DNA of 12,036 nucleotides from JBGOUV01 sp041477815. GTDB taxonomy: Bacteria > Acidobacteriota > Terriglobia > Bryobacterales > JACQDG01. The position numbers and the translations under genes were made by a program. Shown here piece after piece: positions 1 through 6,669 of this stretch. The stretch covers positions 1 to 12,036 of the forward strand of contig JBGOUV010000206.1 in NCBI GenBank assembly GCA_041477815.1, written 5' to 3'. How positions within the stretch are numbered: position 1 is the first letter of the stretch; the number at the start of each line of letters is the position of its first letter. Under the pieces are notes generated by a model. That model saw only the letters and a program-made list of their open reading frames with translations. It was not told where the DNA came from and did no database searches.

Positions 1-1115
1 ACCGTAGCGGCGCCGGTGGCCGGGTCGATCTTCACCTTGACCACGATATTGCTGGCGGCGCTGACCACATAGCCGTCGTCGGCCCGGTTCTTGAACGCGA
101 TGGCCCACGGCTGGGTGATGAAGCGCTTGGCGGGGTTGGTCTGGGCTGCCACCGCGCGGTGCATGTTTATGGTTTTGCCGGCATCCGTGCGGGAGGTCCG
201 GTCGATGACGCTCAACAGGCTGTGCGTGTTGACATCGAAGCGGGTGGGACCATTCGGGGAGGTGCCGGTGTTGGGCACCAAGGCGAAACGGCCCCGGATA
301 ACGATGCCGTTGAGCTGGTTCGGGTAGGCGCCGGTGACGAATTTGAAGTCTGCGGCCACGGGAGCGGCTGGAGCGGCGATTCGCGCGAGCGCGTCGCCGG
401 CGGCATTGAATCCGGTATCGGCCAGCGGATTGAGGATCACTTCGCCGGTAATGGTGTCGGTGGCGGCGGCGATGATGGTCACGTGGCCGGCCTTGGCGTC
501 GTCGGCTCCGTCGAGTTTGCCGGGGATCGGGAGCGCCAGGAACTGCGTCACGTAGACCGTCTCCTGCGATTCATCGCCGCCACCGTTGGTGATGGCGATC
601 CCCCGCGGCTCGGGGCCTACATTCGCGATGGTGCGGATGACTTGGCGCGTCCTCGTCTCGATCACCGAGACGCTGTTGGAACGGGCGTTGGTGACGTATA
701 GCTTGCCGCCCGAGGGCGTCAACGCCAGCCCGTACGGCTCAGCGCCGACCGGGATGGTGGCAATCACGGGAGTGGCGCCGAAGTTGGTGCGATCCACGGC
801 GATCACCGTGACCGTGCCGCTTACCGTATTGGCGACATATACTTGCCCGCCATCGGGAGACAGGGCGACGCCATTGGGCTCGCGGCCCACCCGTACCTCG
901 GCCACCTTCGCGCCGTTGCCGGTGCGGAGGTCGAACAGGCTGACGGTGTCGTTGTCGGGATTGGCCACCACCAGCAGCCCGTCGTCGGCGCTCAAGGCCA
1001 AGGTTTGGGAGCTGGTGGGCCCGGGATAGCGGATTACCTGGGCGCTGCCCACGGCCGCCGCCAGCAGAGGCAGCGCGGTCCAGGCCAAACTCTTAAGAAA
1101 GGTGATGACTCTCAT
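1..1115 (-). CDS. Secreted YVTN-family beta-propeller protein (3' end missing)
   Basis: The frame opens at ATG 1115 and stays open to the window edge (371 residues), so the C-terminus lies outside. Residues 1-26 form a signal peptide (short basic start, hydrophobic core, AVGSAQ cleavage region), so the product is exported. Propeller blades follow with typical repeat cores: LVVANPDNDTVSLFDL near 48-63, VYVANTVSGTVTVI near 92-105 and LYVTNARSNSVSVIE near 139-153, linked by EPNGVALSPDGG, EPYGLALTPSGG and EPRGIAITNGG turns. This is the 40-residue YVTN repeat of surface-layer-like propellers. Later blades are more degenerate. Such proteins are extracytoplasmic and usually of unknown function; some relatives carry extra domains at the C-terminus, which cannot be judged here. 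No partner gene is visible. The family assignment is firm, the role is not known. Confidence 0.85.
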   Translation of the reverse strand, partial: MRVITFLKSLAWTALPLLAAAVGSAQVIRYPGPTSSQTLALSADDGLLVVANPDNDTVSLFDLRTGNGAKVAEVRVGREPNGVALSPDGGQVYVANTVSGTVTVIAVDRTNFGATPVIATIPVGAEPYGLALTPSGGKLYVTNARSNSVSVIETRTRQVIRTIANVGPEPRGIAITNGGGDESQETVYVTQFLALPIPGKLDGADDAKAGHVTIIAAATDTITGEVILNPLADTGFNAAGDALARIAAPAAPVAADFKFVTGAYPNQLNGIVIRGRFALVPNTGTSPNGPTRFDVNTHSLLSVIDRTSRTDAGKTINMHRAVAAQTNPAKRFITQPWAIAFKNRADDGYVVSAASNIVVKVKIDPATGAAT

Positions 1116-1156
1116 GGGAAATGTCTCCAAACCAGACCAATCTAGACTGTACCCCA

Positions 1157-1176
1157 TTGCGTGTTGCAAAGCGCAA
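1157..1176. promoter_or_regulatory. Near-palindrome upstream of the propeller gene, operator candidate
   Basis: The 20 bp read TTGCGTGTTGCAAAGCGCAA. The outer TTGCG/CGCAA and the central TTGCAA are symmetrical, with two mismatched positions in each half. It sits 42 bp upstream of ATG 1115, where a dimeric regulator or promoter element would act. I could not identify a convincing -35/-10 pair around it. The regulatory role is inferred from symmetry and position only. Confidence 0.3.
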
Positions 1177-1354
1177 GTAAGTTTAGTGTAAATTTGACAA
1201 GCTGGCTCTTCTAACTCGGAGGGGGTGCTTTGTGGCTAGGCGCCGCGACAAATGGACCTGAGCGCAAGCTTTGGTCGCCCCAGGGGACGGGGATGGCGGG
1301 GTCGGGGTTGTGGGGACTGTTCGGGGAGTTGAGGTGGGATTCCACCTTGCATCT

Positions 1355-2491
1355 CTACACCTTGCAGTGACTATCGGACGCCAGGCGGTGGCGGTGGCGG
1401 GCGACCAGGTTGTAGGCGGCTTCGCCGGCGGGGGAGAACAGGGGAAAGAAGAACGCCAGGAGCAGGGCGGCAACGATAGGGCGGGTGGGGAGGACCAGCA
1501 GCAAGGCGGTGGCGAAGTAGAAGAGGGGGTTGTAGAGGACCATCCTCTTGCAGGCGGCGAAGCCGGCGTAGGTGCGGGAACCGGCGACGAGGTGGAGGCG
1601 TTCTTGGAGGGCCCGCTGGGGAATTCCGAAACGCTCGGCCGCGCCGGATTGGAACGGCATCCAGTCGAGGGAGGGCTGGAGGTCAAAGCGCTCCCACCAC
1701 CTCTTGGTGAGGGCGCAGAAGCCGCAATCGCCGTCCCAGATGACCACCGGGCGGACGGCGGGCCAGTCGACGAAGGCGAGGCTGGCGGCGGTCATGGCGT
1801 AGAAGAACATAGTGAACGTGCTGCCGGTGAAGAACATCATCGCGGACTGGAACAGGAGGTTGCCCCAGATGCCGAGGGGGTAAAGGCGGGGGAACAGGAA
1901 GGCGATGGAGAGGCTGAGTTCGATGAAAATGGTGGCGAAGCAAAAGAATTTGGCGAGGACCAGGTCGGGCAGGAGGGGGGCTAGGGTGAGGTAGAGGGAG
2001 TGGTGGAGGCGGTCGGCGGCCCAGTGCTGGAAGAAGAGGCCGGACTGCCAATCGGGGTCGAGGAGTTTGTTGAGGCCGGCGCCGAAGTAGACGATGACCA
2101 TTTGCAGACGCAGGGGCCAGGGGGGTTGTCCGGGTACGTGCAGGCCGATCAGAAAGAGCAGGGCCCCGCAGAACATCTTGTTGTTGCCGTAATAGGCTTT
2201 GGAGGAGACGACGGCGAGGAGGATGGTGAGGCCGAGGACCAGCGAGGAGAGACGGACCGAGCGGTTGAAAAGCAGAGCGAGGGCGGCGGCGAGGAAGAAG
2301 AATTGGAGAACCAGGCGGAACGGGGCGCCGGGGAGCCGGTCGAGGCCGGGAAGGAAGGGGAGGAAGGGGTCGGGGAGGAGGCGGACGTGATTGGTGAGGA
2401 GCAAAGTTAGGGCGATCAGCTTGGCCAGCAACAGGAGGTTGGGCGGGAGAGCGGCGCCGTCGCAACGGAGGGGATTTAGCGAGGCGGCCAT
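1355..2491 (-). CDS. HTTM-like membrane protein fused to a DCC (DUF393) thiol-disulfide domain
   Basis: The 378-residue product is mostly membrane: hydrophobic segments lie near residues 15-35, 58-76, 80-95, 105-118, 128-142, 178-200, 205-240 and 322-352. The motif YFGAGLNKLLDPDWQSG (135-151) resembles the conserved region of HTTM (vitamin-K-dependent-carboxylase-like) membrane proteins. Residues 249-315 form a DCC/DUF393 domain with VVIWDGDCGFC; Cys256 and Cys259 make a CxxC redox centre of predicted thioredoxin-like type. HTTM and DCC are often neighbours or fused in bacteria, and a membrane redox or quinone-linked role has been suggested, but the reaction is unknown. The C-terminus returns to the membrane (322-352) after DCC, which is less usual. 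The start codon ATG 2491 overlaps the upstream small gene by 16 bp, implying translational coupling. DCC is secure; the HTTM assignment rests on topology and one motif. Confidence 0.75.
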   Translation of the reverse strand: MAASLNPLRCDGAALPPNLLLLAKLIALTLLLTNHVRLLPDPFLPFLPGLDRLPGAPFRLVLQFFFLAAALALLFNRSVRLSSLVLGLTILLAVVSSKAYYGNNKMFCGALLFLIGLHVPGQPPWPLRLQMVIVYFGAGLNKLLDPDWQSGLFFQHWAADRLHHSLYLTLAPLLPDLVLAKFFCFATIFIELSLSIAFLFPRLYPLGIWGNLLFQSAMMFFTGSTFTMFFYAMTAASLAFVDWPAVRPVVIWDGDCGFCALTKRWWERFDLQPSLDWMPFQSGAAERFGIPQRALQERLHLVAGSRTYAGFAACKRMVLYNPLFYFATALLLVLPTRPIVAALLLAFFFPLFSPAGEAAYNLVARHRHRLASDSHCKV

Positions 2492-2835
2492 TGCCAGTGT
2501 TGCTCCTGTTTGCCGTTGACCCGGTAGGTGAGGTGGACCGTGGCTTGCTGTTCGGGGGTGAGGCGTTGCTCGACCTGTTGGAGGATGTCGATGACGTGTT
2601 GGGGCGAGCGGTTGTCGGCGCCCTGGGGAGACCGGCGGTACCGCCGGCGGATCTCGGCGGGGGTGAGGGGGCGGCCTTGTAAGGTGGCTTGAATGGAGTA
2701 GGAGGTCTGGGTGTCGTAGGGGGCCCAGCAGAAATACCGGGTTGGCACGAGGCGCGCGTAGAGAATGGCGGCTACCTGCGCGAGGAGAAAGAGGAGGGCT
2801 AGTGTATTCCGCACCCTGCTAGAGATTATAGCCAC
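2476..2835 (-). CDS. Small membrane-anchored hypothetical protein, partner of the HTTM/DCC gene
   Basis: I do not recognise the family. The 119-residue product has one N-terminal transmembrane segment (about 9-29), then YFCWAPYDTQTSYSI (34-48) and a charged soluble tail with LTPAEIRRRYRRS (57-69) and a predicted helix near 78-95. It probably sits in the inner membrane with the tail on one side. Its 3' end overlaps the start of the HTTM/DCC gene by 16 bp, so the two are very likely made together and may form a complex. The start is uncertain. ATG 2835 gives the longest frame, but a perfect TATAAT lies on this strand inside the first codons (2830-2825). If that is the -10 box, translation would begin at GTG 2814, removing seven residues and leaving the membrane segment intact. 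Confidence 0.6.
   Translation of the reverse strand: MAIISSRVRNTLALLFLLAQVAAILYARLVPTRYFCWAPYDTQTSYSIQATLQGRPLTPAEIRRRYRRSPQGADNRSPQHVIDILQQVEQRLTPEQQATVHLTYRVNGKQEQHWQWPPR
2825..2830 (-). promoter_or_regulatory. Candidate -10 box (TATAAT) of the small membrane protein/HTTM-DCC unit
   Basis: The minus strand reads TATAAT, an exact sigma-70 consensus -10, directly downstream of the palindrome at 2836-2878. No good -35 is present at 16-18 bp, where the palindrome arm lies. With a start site about 7 nt downstream, the transcript would begin a few bases before GTG 2814, giving a nearly leaderless mRNA. Confidence 0.35.
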
Positions 2836-2878
2836 CGAACCGCGATCGTGAGGAGCGGAGGCTCACTGTCGCGGTTCG
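2836..2878. repeat. REP-like palindrome, copy 1
   Basis: Two 17-nt arms, CGAACCGCGATCGTGAG (2836-2852) and the inverse complement of 2862-2878, match at 15 positions around a 9-nt loop (GAGCGGAGG). The transcript of either strand could form a stable hairpin. It fills most of the 64-bp space between two divergent genes. Its core, CCGCGATCGTGAGGAGCGG, recurs almost exactly in the palindrome at 6976-7053, which suggests a dispersed repeat family instead of a one-off terminator. There is no T-tract on either side. Confidence 0.7.
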
Positions 2879-2899
2879 TTGCGGGAGCGATAGAATCGA

Positions 2900-3604
2900 G
2901 TGGTGGACTTGGTCTGGATTCCGGGCGGCGAGTACCGGATGGGGCAGGAGGATGGCCGGGACGAAGAGCGACCGGTGCACCGGGTGCGGGTGGACGGGTT
3001 CTGGCTCGGCCGGCGCCAGGTGACCAATGCCGAATATGACGTGTTCCGGCGGGAGACCGGGAGGCCGGCGTCGAAGTATCGGGAGCTGGCGGCGTTTGTG
3101 GGGCCCGAGCAGCCGGTGGTGGCGGTGAGCTGGTTTGACGCCGCAGGGTACTGTGAATGGCTAGGAGGGAAGTGCAGACTGCCTACCGAGGCGGAGTGGG
3201 AATGGGCGGCGCGCGGGGGTCGGGAGGGCAAGCTGTATCCTTGGGGGGACGAGCCGGTGTTCGAGCGGGAGAACTACGGCGCACGGTGGCGGGAGGGGCC
3301 GGAGCCGGTGGGGACGTCGGCGCCCAACGGATACGGGCTGTGGGACATGTGCGAAAACGTCCATGAGTGGTGTCTGGACTGGTACGATCCAAGGTATTAC
3401 GAGGTCTCACCGGTGGAGAATCCGAGGGGGCCGGGGGAGGGGGTACGGCGGGCGTCGCGGGGAGGGTCGTGGCGGCACCAGATCAAGATTGCCCGCTGCG
3501 CGGCGCGGAGCAGCATCCCGCCGGAGTTTTGTTACGCCGATTACGGGTTCCGGGTGGCGAGCGGGAGCACCGCGCCTACCGGATCGACACCACCGCGCCG
3601 TTAG
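2900..3604 (+). CDS. SUMF1/FGE-sulfatase-domain protein lacking the catalytic cysteines
   Basis: The 234-residue product is a complete, stand-alone formylglycine-generating-enzyme-like (SUMF1/EgtB/PvdO) fold. Hallmarks in order are WIPGGEYRMG (6-15), RVDGFWLGRRQVTNAEY (30-46), PVVAVSWFDAAGYCEW (72-87), CRLPTEAEWEWAARG (92-106), YPWGD (113-117), NGYGLWDMCENVHEWC (143-158), RGGSW (187-191) and YGFRVA (215-220). True FGEs have two copper-binding cysteines after RGGS (pattern S-x-x-C-H-x-x-x-C); here the segment reads RGGSWRHQIKIARCAARS, so both are absent. It is therefore unlikely to make formylglycine. No signal peptide is seen and no sulfatase gene is near. A TAG at 2891 limits the start to GTG 2900 or GTG 2903. 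GGGAG at 2883-2887 may serve as ribosome binding site. The 3' end overlaps the convergent gene by 29 bp. Confidence 0.88.
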   Translation: MVDLVWIPGGEYRMGQEDGRDEERPVHRVRVDGFWLGRRQVTNAEYDVFRRETGRPASKYRELAAFVGPEQPVVAVSWFDAAGYCEWLGGKCRLPTEAEWEWAARGGREGKLYPWGDEPVFERENYGARWREGPEPVGTSAPNGYGLWDMCENVHEWCLDWYDPRYYEVSPVENPRGPGEGVRRASRGGSWRHQIKIARCAARSSIPPEFCYADYGFRVASGSTAPTGSTPPRR

Positions 3605-6161
3605 CCGGCTGGCCGCCTATGGCGATGAGGAGGGTCTGATCGCCGGAGGGGGCGTCGGCGGGAACCAGGACATTGGCCTGGGCCAGGCCGACAAAGCCGG
3701 GGGCCAGACCGAGGAAGAGTACCTGTGCCGCGGCCCCGCCGATGGAGGCCGAGGGCGTGCCGCTGACCAGCGAGAGCGGAGTGGCGGCGGCGGCTTGGCC
3801 GGTGGAAACCGAGGGTGTGACGCCGCCGTGACCGGTGAGATACACGATCAGGGCGGTGCCACGCGGGGCCGGGTTTGCGGAGGTGTTGAGGCTGAGGTCC
3901 TGGTTCTGGGCGGCGGCGCGGTTCTGGCCGTAGGTAAAGAGCCCGGGAGCCACGGCGGCGATGGCCACCGTCTCGGGCTGGCTCTGGAGGCCGTTGTTGT
4001 CCACCACCACCGCCACCGAGGAGCGGCCGGCCACCTCGAAGGGCATCTGGAAGTTAATCTGAGCCGCACTGATGAACAGGAGGGGCGCTTCCGCAATCTG
4101 GACCCCGCCGGCATCGCGGATCAGCGCGCGGACGCCGCGGAAGGCGGTGGGGAGCGTCTGGGTGCCCGGGAGGAAGGAGGTGGAGACGCCCTCCGCCGGA
4201 CCGAGGTTCACGCCAAACAGACTCCCCAGGCCGCCGGGGGCGACGGGCGGGCGGAATCCAGCGGCGTTGCCGATGCCGCCGGAATTGACGCGGGGCAGCG
4301 TGGCAGGCGCAGGCGCCACGTCGAGCCGCACGGCGATGGTCTGGGGCGTGTTGCCGGCGGCCGGGGCGGCGATCGTAATGGTGGCGTTGTAGGTGCGGGC
4401 GGCGAGGCCCGCCAGATTCACCGCGACGTTCACCGTGGCCGGGGTGACGCCGCTGGAGGCGGAAAGGAAAAGCCAGGGTGACTCCGGATTGATGGAGACG
4501 CTCCAAGGAATGGAGTCTGCTCCGGTGGTGATACGGATAGGTTGGGAGGCCGGATTGGCGGCGCCGGCGGTGCCGCTGAAAGTGAGAGTAGCCGGACCGG
4601 CGGCCAGGGTGGGACGCAGGAAGGGCTCGGGCGAGGCCAGCAGACTGACGTTGTCCAGACCATCGGTTTCCGCCCCCCCGACCATTTCGGCGGCGATCTC
4701 GAGGCGTTGGACATTGACCAGCATCTGCTGGAAGCTGGTGGTTCCGGTCTCGCGCACGAAGAAATCGGCGGCCAAGGGGACGCGGAAGCGGGAGAACTCT
4801 CCAAAGCGGGCGGGGCTGCCCCCGATCCACAGGAACGACGATCCCGCGCCGGCCAGCCGGACCACCATGGGCCCCAGTCCGGCCGGGTCGGCCACGTGAC
4901 GGTAGTCGAATTCCAGCCGGGGATTCTGGAGGGTCGCAATGTTGCCTAGGAACTTGCGGGGGGCGACGAAGAAGTCGTCATCGCCGCCGCCGGGCTCGCG
5001 GTAGCGGACCCAGCCGCCGGGGTTGCCGCTCTCCGACTGCCAGGAGAGGGCGGAATCGAGGTCCCCGTAAGAGGCTCCGGGGATAGCCACCGGGGGGAAG
5101 TTGCGGCCCCAGCCGTCGGCGGAGAGATCGAAGTTCGACACCACCGGGGCGGCGGGGACGGGCACGATGCCGGGCTGCGAGGGTGGCAGATCGGCCAGGA
5201 GGGCGAAATTGTCAAGGCCGTCGGTCTCGGCGGCGGCGCTAGCCTGATCCATGGTGATCTCGATCCGCTGGACGTTGGAGAGCGCCTGCTCGAGCGTTTC
5301 CTGCCCGGCGAACGGCCGGAAGGTGGCAGAGTTCAGGGGCAGGCGGAAGTGGTCCCAGGAGGCGGTGGTGGGAGCATCGGAAGTCCATTGGAAGACGGAG
5401 CCGTTGGCCAGGATGCGCACCCGCAGGGGCAGGTCCGACTCCGCACCGGTAACGTGGCGGTAGTCAAACTCCAGACGGGGGTTGAGCAGGGCGGCCAGGT
5501 TGCCGAGAAACTTGGGTGGGGCCACGGCGGCGTCCTGGAAATCGCCGTTGACATCGTTCATACGCAGGTAACCGCGACCGTCGGGGCCGCCCAGACTGGC
5601 AAAGTCGAGAAACGAACCGGGATCGCCGGTGGTGGCGCCGGGCACGGCGGATTCGGGAAAGTTGCGGTTCCAACCGTCGGTGTCGGCGTCGAACGTGGAG
5701 ATGAGGTAGGTGCCGAACGTGCCGCCGCCGTCGAGGATGACGCGGATGGCGCCGGCGATAGTGGTGTTGAGCTGGCTGGTGGCTATGGCGATGTAGTAGG
5801 TGCCGGTCTGGAGGGGAGGAGAAGTGACCGCGCTGATGACAATGCGCTCGTGGCCGGCTGCGGAGCCGACGGTCTGGGCCGAGAAGTCCGACTTGGTGAT
5901 GATGCCGCCGGTCGCCTCCACGTCGCGGCCGAAGCGCATCCACAGGCTGACGTCCTGGGCCAGGTTGTCGGTCTCGACTTCGACGGTGAGGCGGCTCGCG
6001 CCGCCGGGAACGGTGACCGCCAAGCCGGTGAGGACGAACGGCGTCGGTGTAGCGGGAATGGAGAAGCGCTGCGGAGAGCCGGGCCGCAGGCGCACCAGTT
6101 GGGCGCTCAGCGCGGCAGCCAGTAGCAGGGCGCAAACGGTACTGCGAAGCAACAATCTCAT
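3576..6161 (-). CDS. Large secreted protein: two laminin-B-like domains, BACON-like domain, TIGR03437 C-terminus
   Basis: The 861-residue product starts at ATG 6161, which begins a clear signal peptide (MRLLLRSTVCALLLAAALSA, cut near Gln21); a GGAG lies about 8 nt upstream. Frame extension up to 6284 runs back into the previous gene and is rejected. Residues 21-145 form a beta-rich domain resembling pre-peptidase C-terminal modules (ERIVIS, TGTYYIAIA). Residues 155-324 and 342-510 are tandem copies with laminin-IV/B-like signatures: FDxxxDGWxRNFP, FLGNxAxLxNPRLEFDYRHV and AETDGLDN. Residues 520-617 resemble a BACON domain (IPWSVSINPESPWLFLS). Residues 624-861 form the TIGR03437 domain (GNAAGFRPPVAPGGLGSLFG, QINFQMPFE, VAPGLFTYGQN, YLTGHGGV), typical of Solibacter-type acidobacteria. 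It is probably a cell-surface or secreted binding protein; laminin-B-like domains suggest ligand or glycan contact, but no catalytic motif is visible. It lies 19 nt after the preceding secreted-protein gene. Confidence 0.85.
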   Translation of the reverse strand: MRLLLRSTVCALLLAAALSAQLVRLRPGSPQRFSIPATPTPFVLTGLAVTVPGGASRLTVEVETDNLAQDVSLWMRFGRDVEATGGIITKSDFSAQTVGSAAGHERIVISAVTSPPLQTGTYYIAIATSQLNTTIAGAIRVILDGGGTFGTYLISTFDADTDGWNRNFPESAVPGATTGDPGSFLDFASLGGPDGRGYLRMNDVNGDFQDAAVAPPKFLGNLAALLNPRLEFDYRHVTGAESDLPLRVRILANGSVFQWTSDAPTTASWDHFRLPLNSATFRPFAGQETLEQALSNVQRIEITMDQASAAAETDGLDNFALLADLPPSQPGIVPVPAAPVVSNFDLSADGWGRNFPPVAIPGASYGDLDSALSWQSESGNPGGWVRYREPGGGDDDFFVAPRKFLGNIATLQNPRLEFDYRHVADPAGLGPMVVRLAGAGSSFLWIGGSPARFGEFSRFRVPLAADFFVRETGTTSFQQMLVNVQRLEIAAEMVGGAETDGLDNVSLLASPEPFLRPTLAAGPATLTFSGTAGAANPASQPIRITTGADSIPWSVSINPESPWLFLSASSGVTPATVNVAVNLAGLAARTYNATITIAAPAAGNTPQTIAVRLDVAPAPATLPRVNSGGIGNAAGFRPPVAPGGLGSLFGVNLGPAEGVSTSFLPGTQTLPTAFRGVRALIRDAGGVQIAEAPLLFISAAQINFQMPFEVAGRSSVAVVVDNNGLQSQPETVAIAAVAPGLFTYGQNRAAAQNQDLSLNTSANPAPRGTALIVYLTGHGGVTPSVSTGQAAAATPLSLVSGTPSASIGGAAAQVLFLGLAPGFVGLAQANVLVPADAPSGDQTLLIAIGGQPANGAVVSIR
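4632..5138 (-). repeat. Second copy of the laminin-B-like repeat in the large secreted protein
   Basis: This stretch encodes residues 342-510. It shares with the copy at 5190-5699 the strings RNFP, VQR, AETDGLDN and a nearly identical 20-residue FLGN...FDYRHV segment. Protein similarity is clear while the intervening loops differ, so the duplication is not recent. A 17-residue proline-rich linker separates the copies. Confidence 0.8.
5190..5699 (-). repeat. First copy of the laminin-B-like repeat in the large secreted protein
   Basis: This stretch encodes residues 155-324. Its order of motifs is the same as in the second copy: DGWNRNFP, a PGATTGDPGSF loop, APPKFLGN, LEFDYRHV, a variable lectin-like middle, VQRIEI and AETDGLDN. 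Conserved acidic and asparagine residues (TDGLDN) at the end of each copy could bind calcium; that is inference. Confidence 0.8.
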
Positions 6162-6180
6162 GAAGGGACTCCGGTCCGGC

Positions 6181-6669
6181 TTACTCCACGCCAAAGCAGA
6201 AGACGGTGTTGACGCCCTCCGGTGAGAGGCAGTATTGGCCCGACTCCAGGCTCTCATCGACGCGGATCTTGAAAACCTTGTCATGCACGAGAAATACCGA
6301 AAGCATCACCGGCTTGGCCAGGGGCCTCTTCTTGCGGCTGACGGTAACCTCGCGGCGGCCATTCTTGGATTCCATTTTGTAGAGCTGGACCTTGTTCGGC
6401 GGGAGGGTGTCCGACTCGATCAGAAATTCGGGTCCGGCCAAAGGGGTCCTGACCGGGGCGGCGGCTCCGGGGACCGAGTAGACCTGGTCGTCTTTGCGGG
6501 TCTCTTCTTTGGCCTCGTTGGTTTCCGTTTCCAGCAGGGTGTCGGCATGGAGGAGGTAGGGCACGTCTTTTTTCGGGGGGTCGGGGAGGCCGGACTTATT
6601 CTTGGCGGCGGACTGCGCGGCCAGAGGCAGGGCCGCCAGAAGACCAGCCAGGAGCCAGGGGAACCTCAT
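6181..6669 (-). CDS. Small secreted protein of unknown function
   Basis: I do not recognise the family. The 162-residue product has a signal peptide (MRFPWLLAGLLAALPLAAQS, cleavage near 19-22), a Lys/Pro/Glu-rich segment (23-64) that is probably unstructured, and a beta-rich domain from about 78 on. The last part, SGQYCLSPEGVNTVFCFGVE, carries Cys147 and Cys158, the only cysteines of the mature protein, which could form a disulfide outside the cytoplasm. ATG 6669 overlaps the TGA of the alkyltransferase-like gene as ATGA, and the large secreted protein follows 19 nt downstream. A TATAAAAT at 6676-6683 on this strand just before the start could be a weak promoter, but no -35 is seen. The export prediction is good; function is open. 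Confidence 0.75.
   Translation of the reverse strand: MRFPWLLAGLLAALPLAAQSAAKNKSGLPDPPKKDVPYLLHADTLLETETNEAKEETRKDDQVYSVPGAAAPVRTPLAGPEFLIESDTLPPNKVQLYKMESKNGRREVTVSRKKRPLAKPVMLSVFLVHDKVFKIRVDESLESGQYCLSPEGVNTVFCFGVE

Noticed and set aside
1332..1347. Hairpin AGGTGG-GATT-CCACCT as terminator of the HTTM/DCC gene
   Set aside because: The stem is 6 bp and no T-tract follows on the minus strand.
1271..2410. Plus-strand frames rich in Glu/Gly opposite the HTTM/DCC gene
   Set aside because: Low-complexity composition is the antisense shadow of Leu/Pro/Phe-rich membrane coding; no start context or motif.
6162..6284. N-terminal extension of the large secreted protein
   Set aside because: It would overlap the preceding gene by about 100 bp and bury the signal peptide that begins at ATG 6161.
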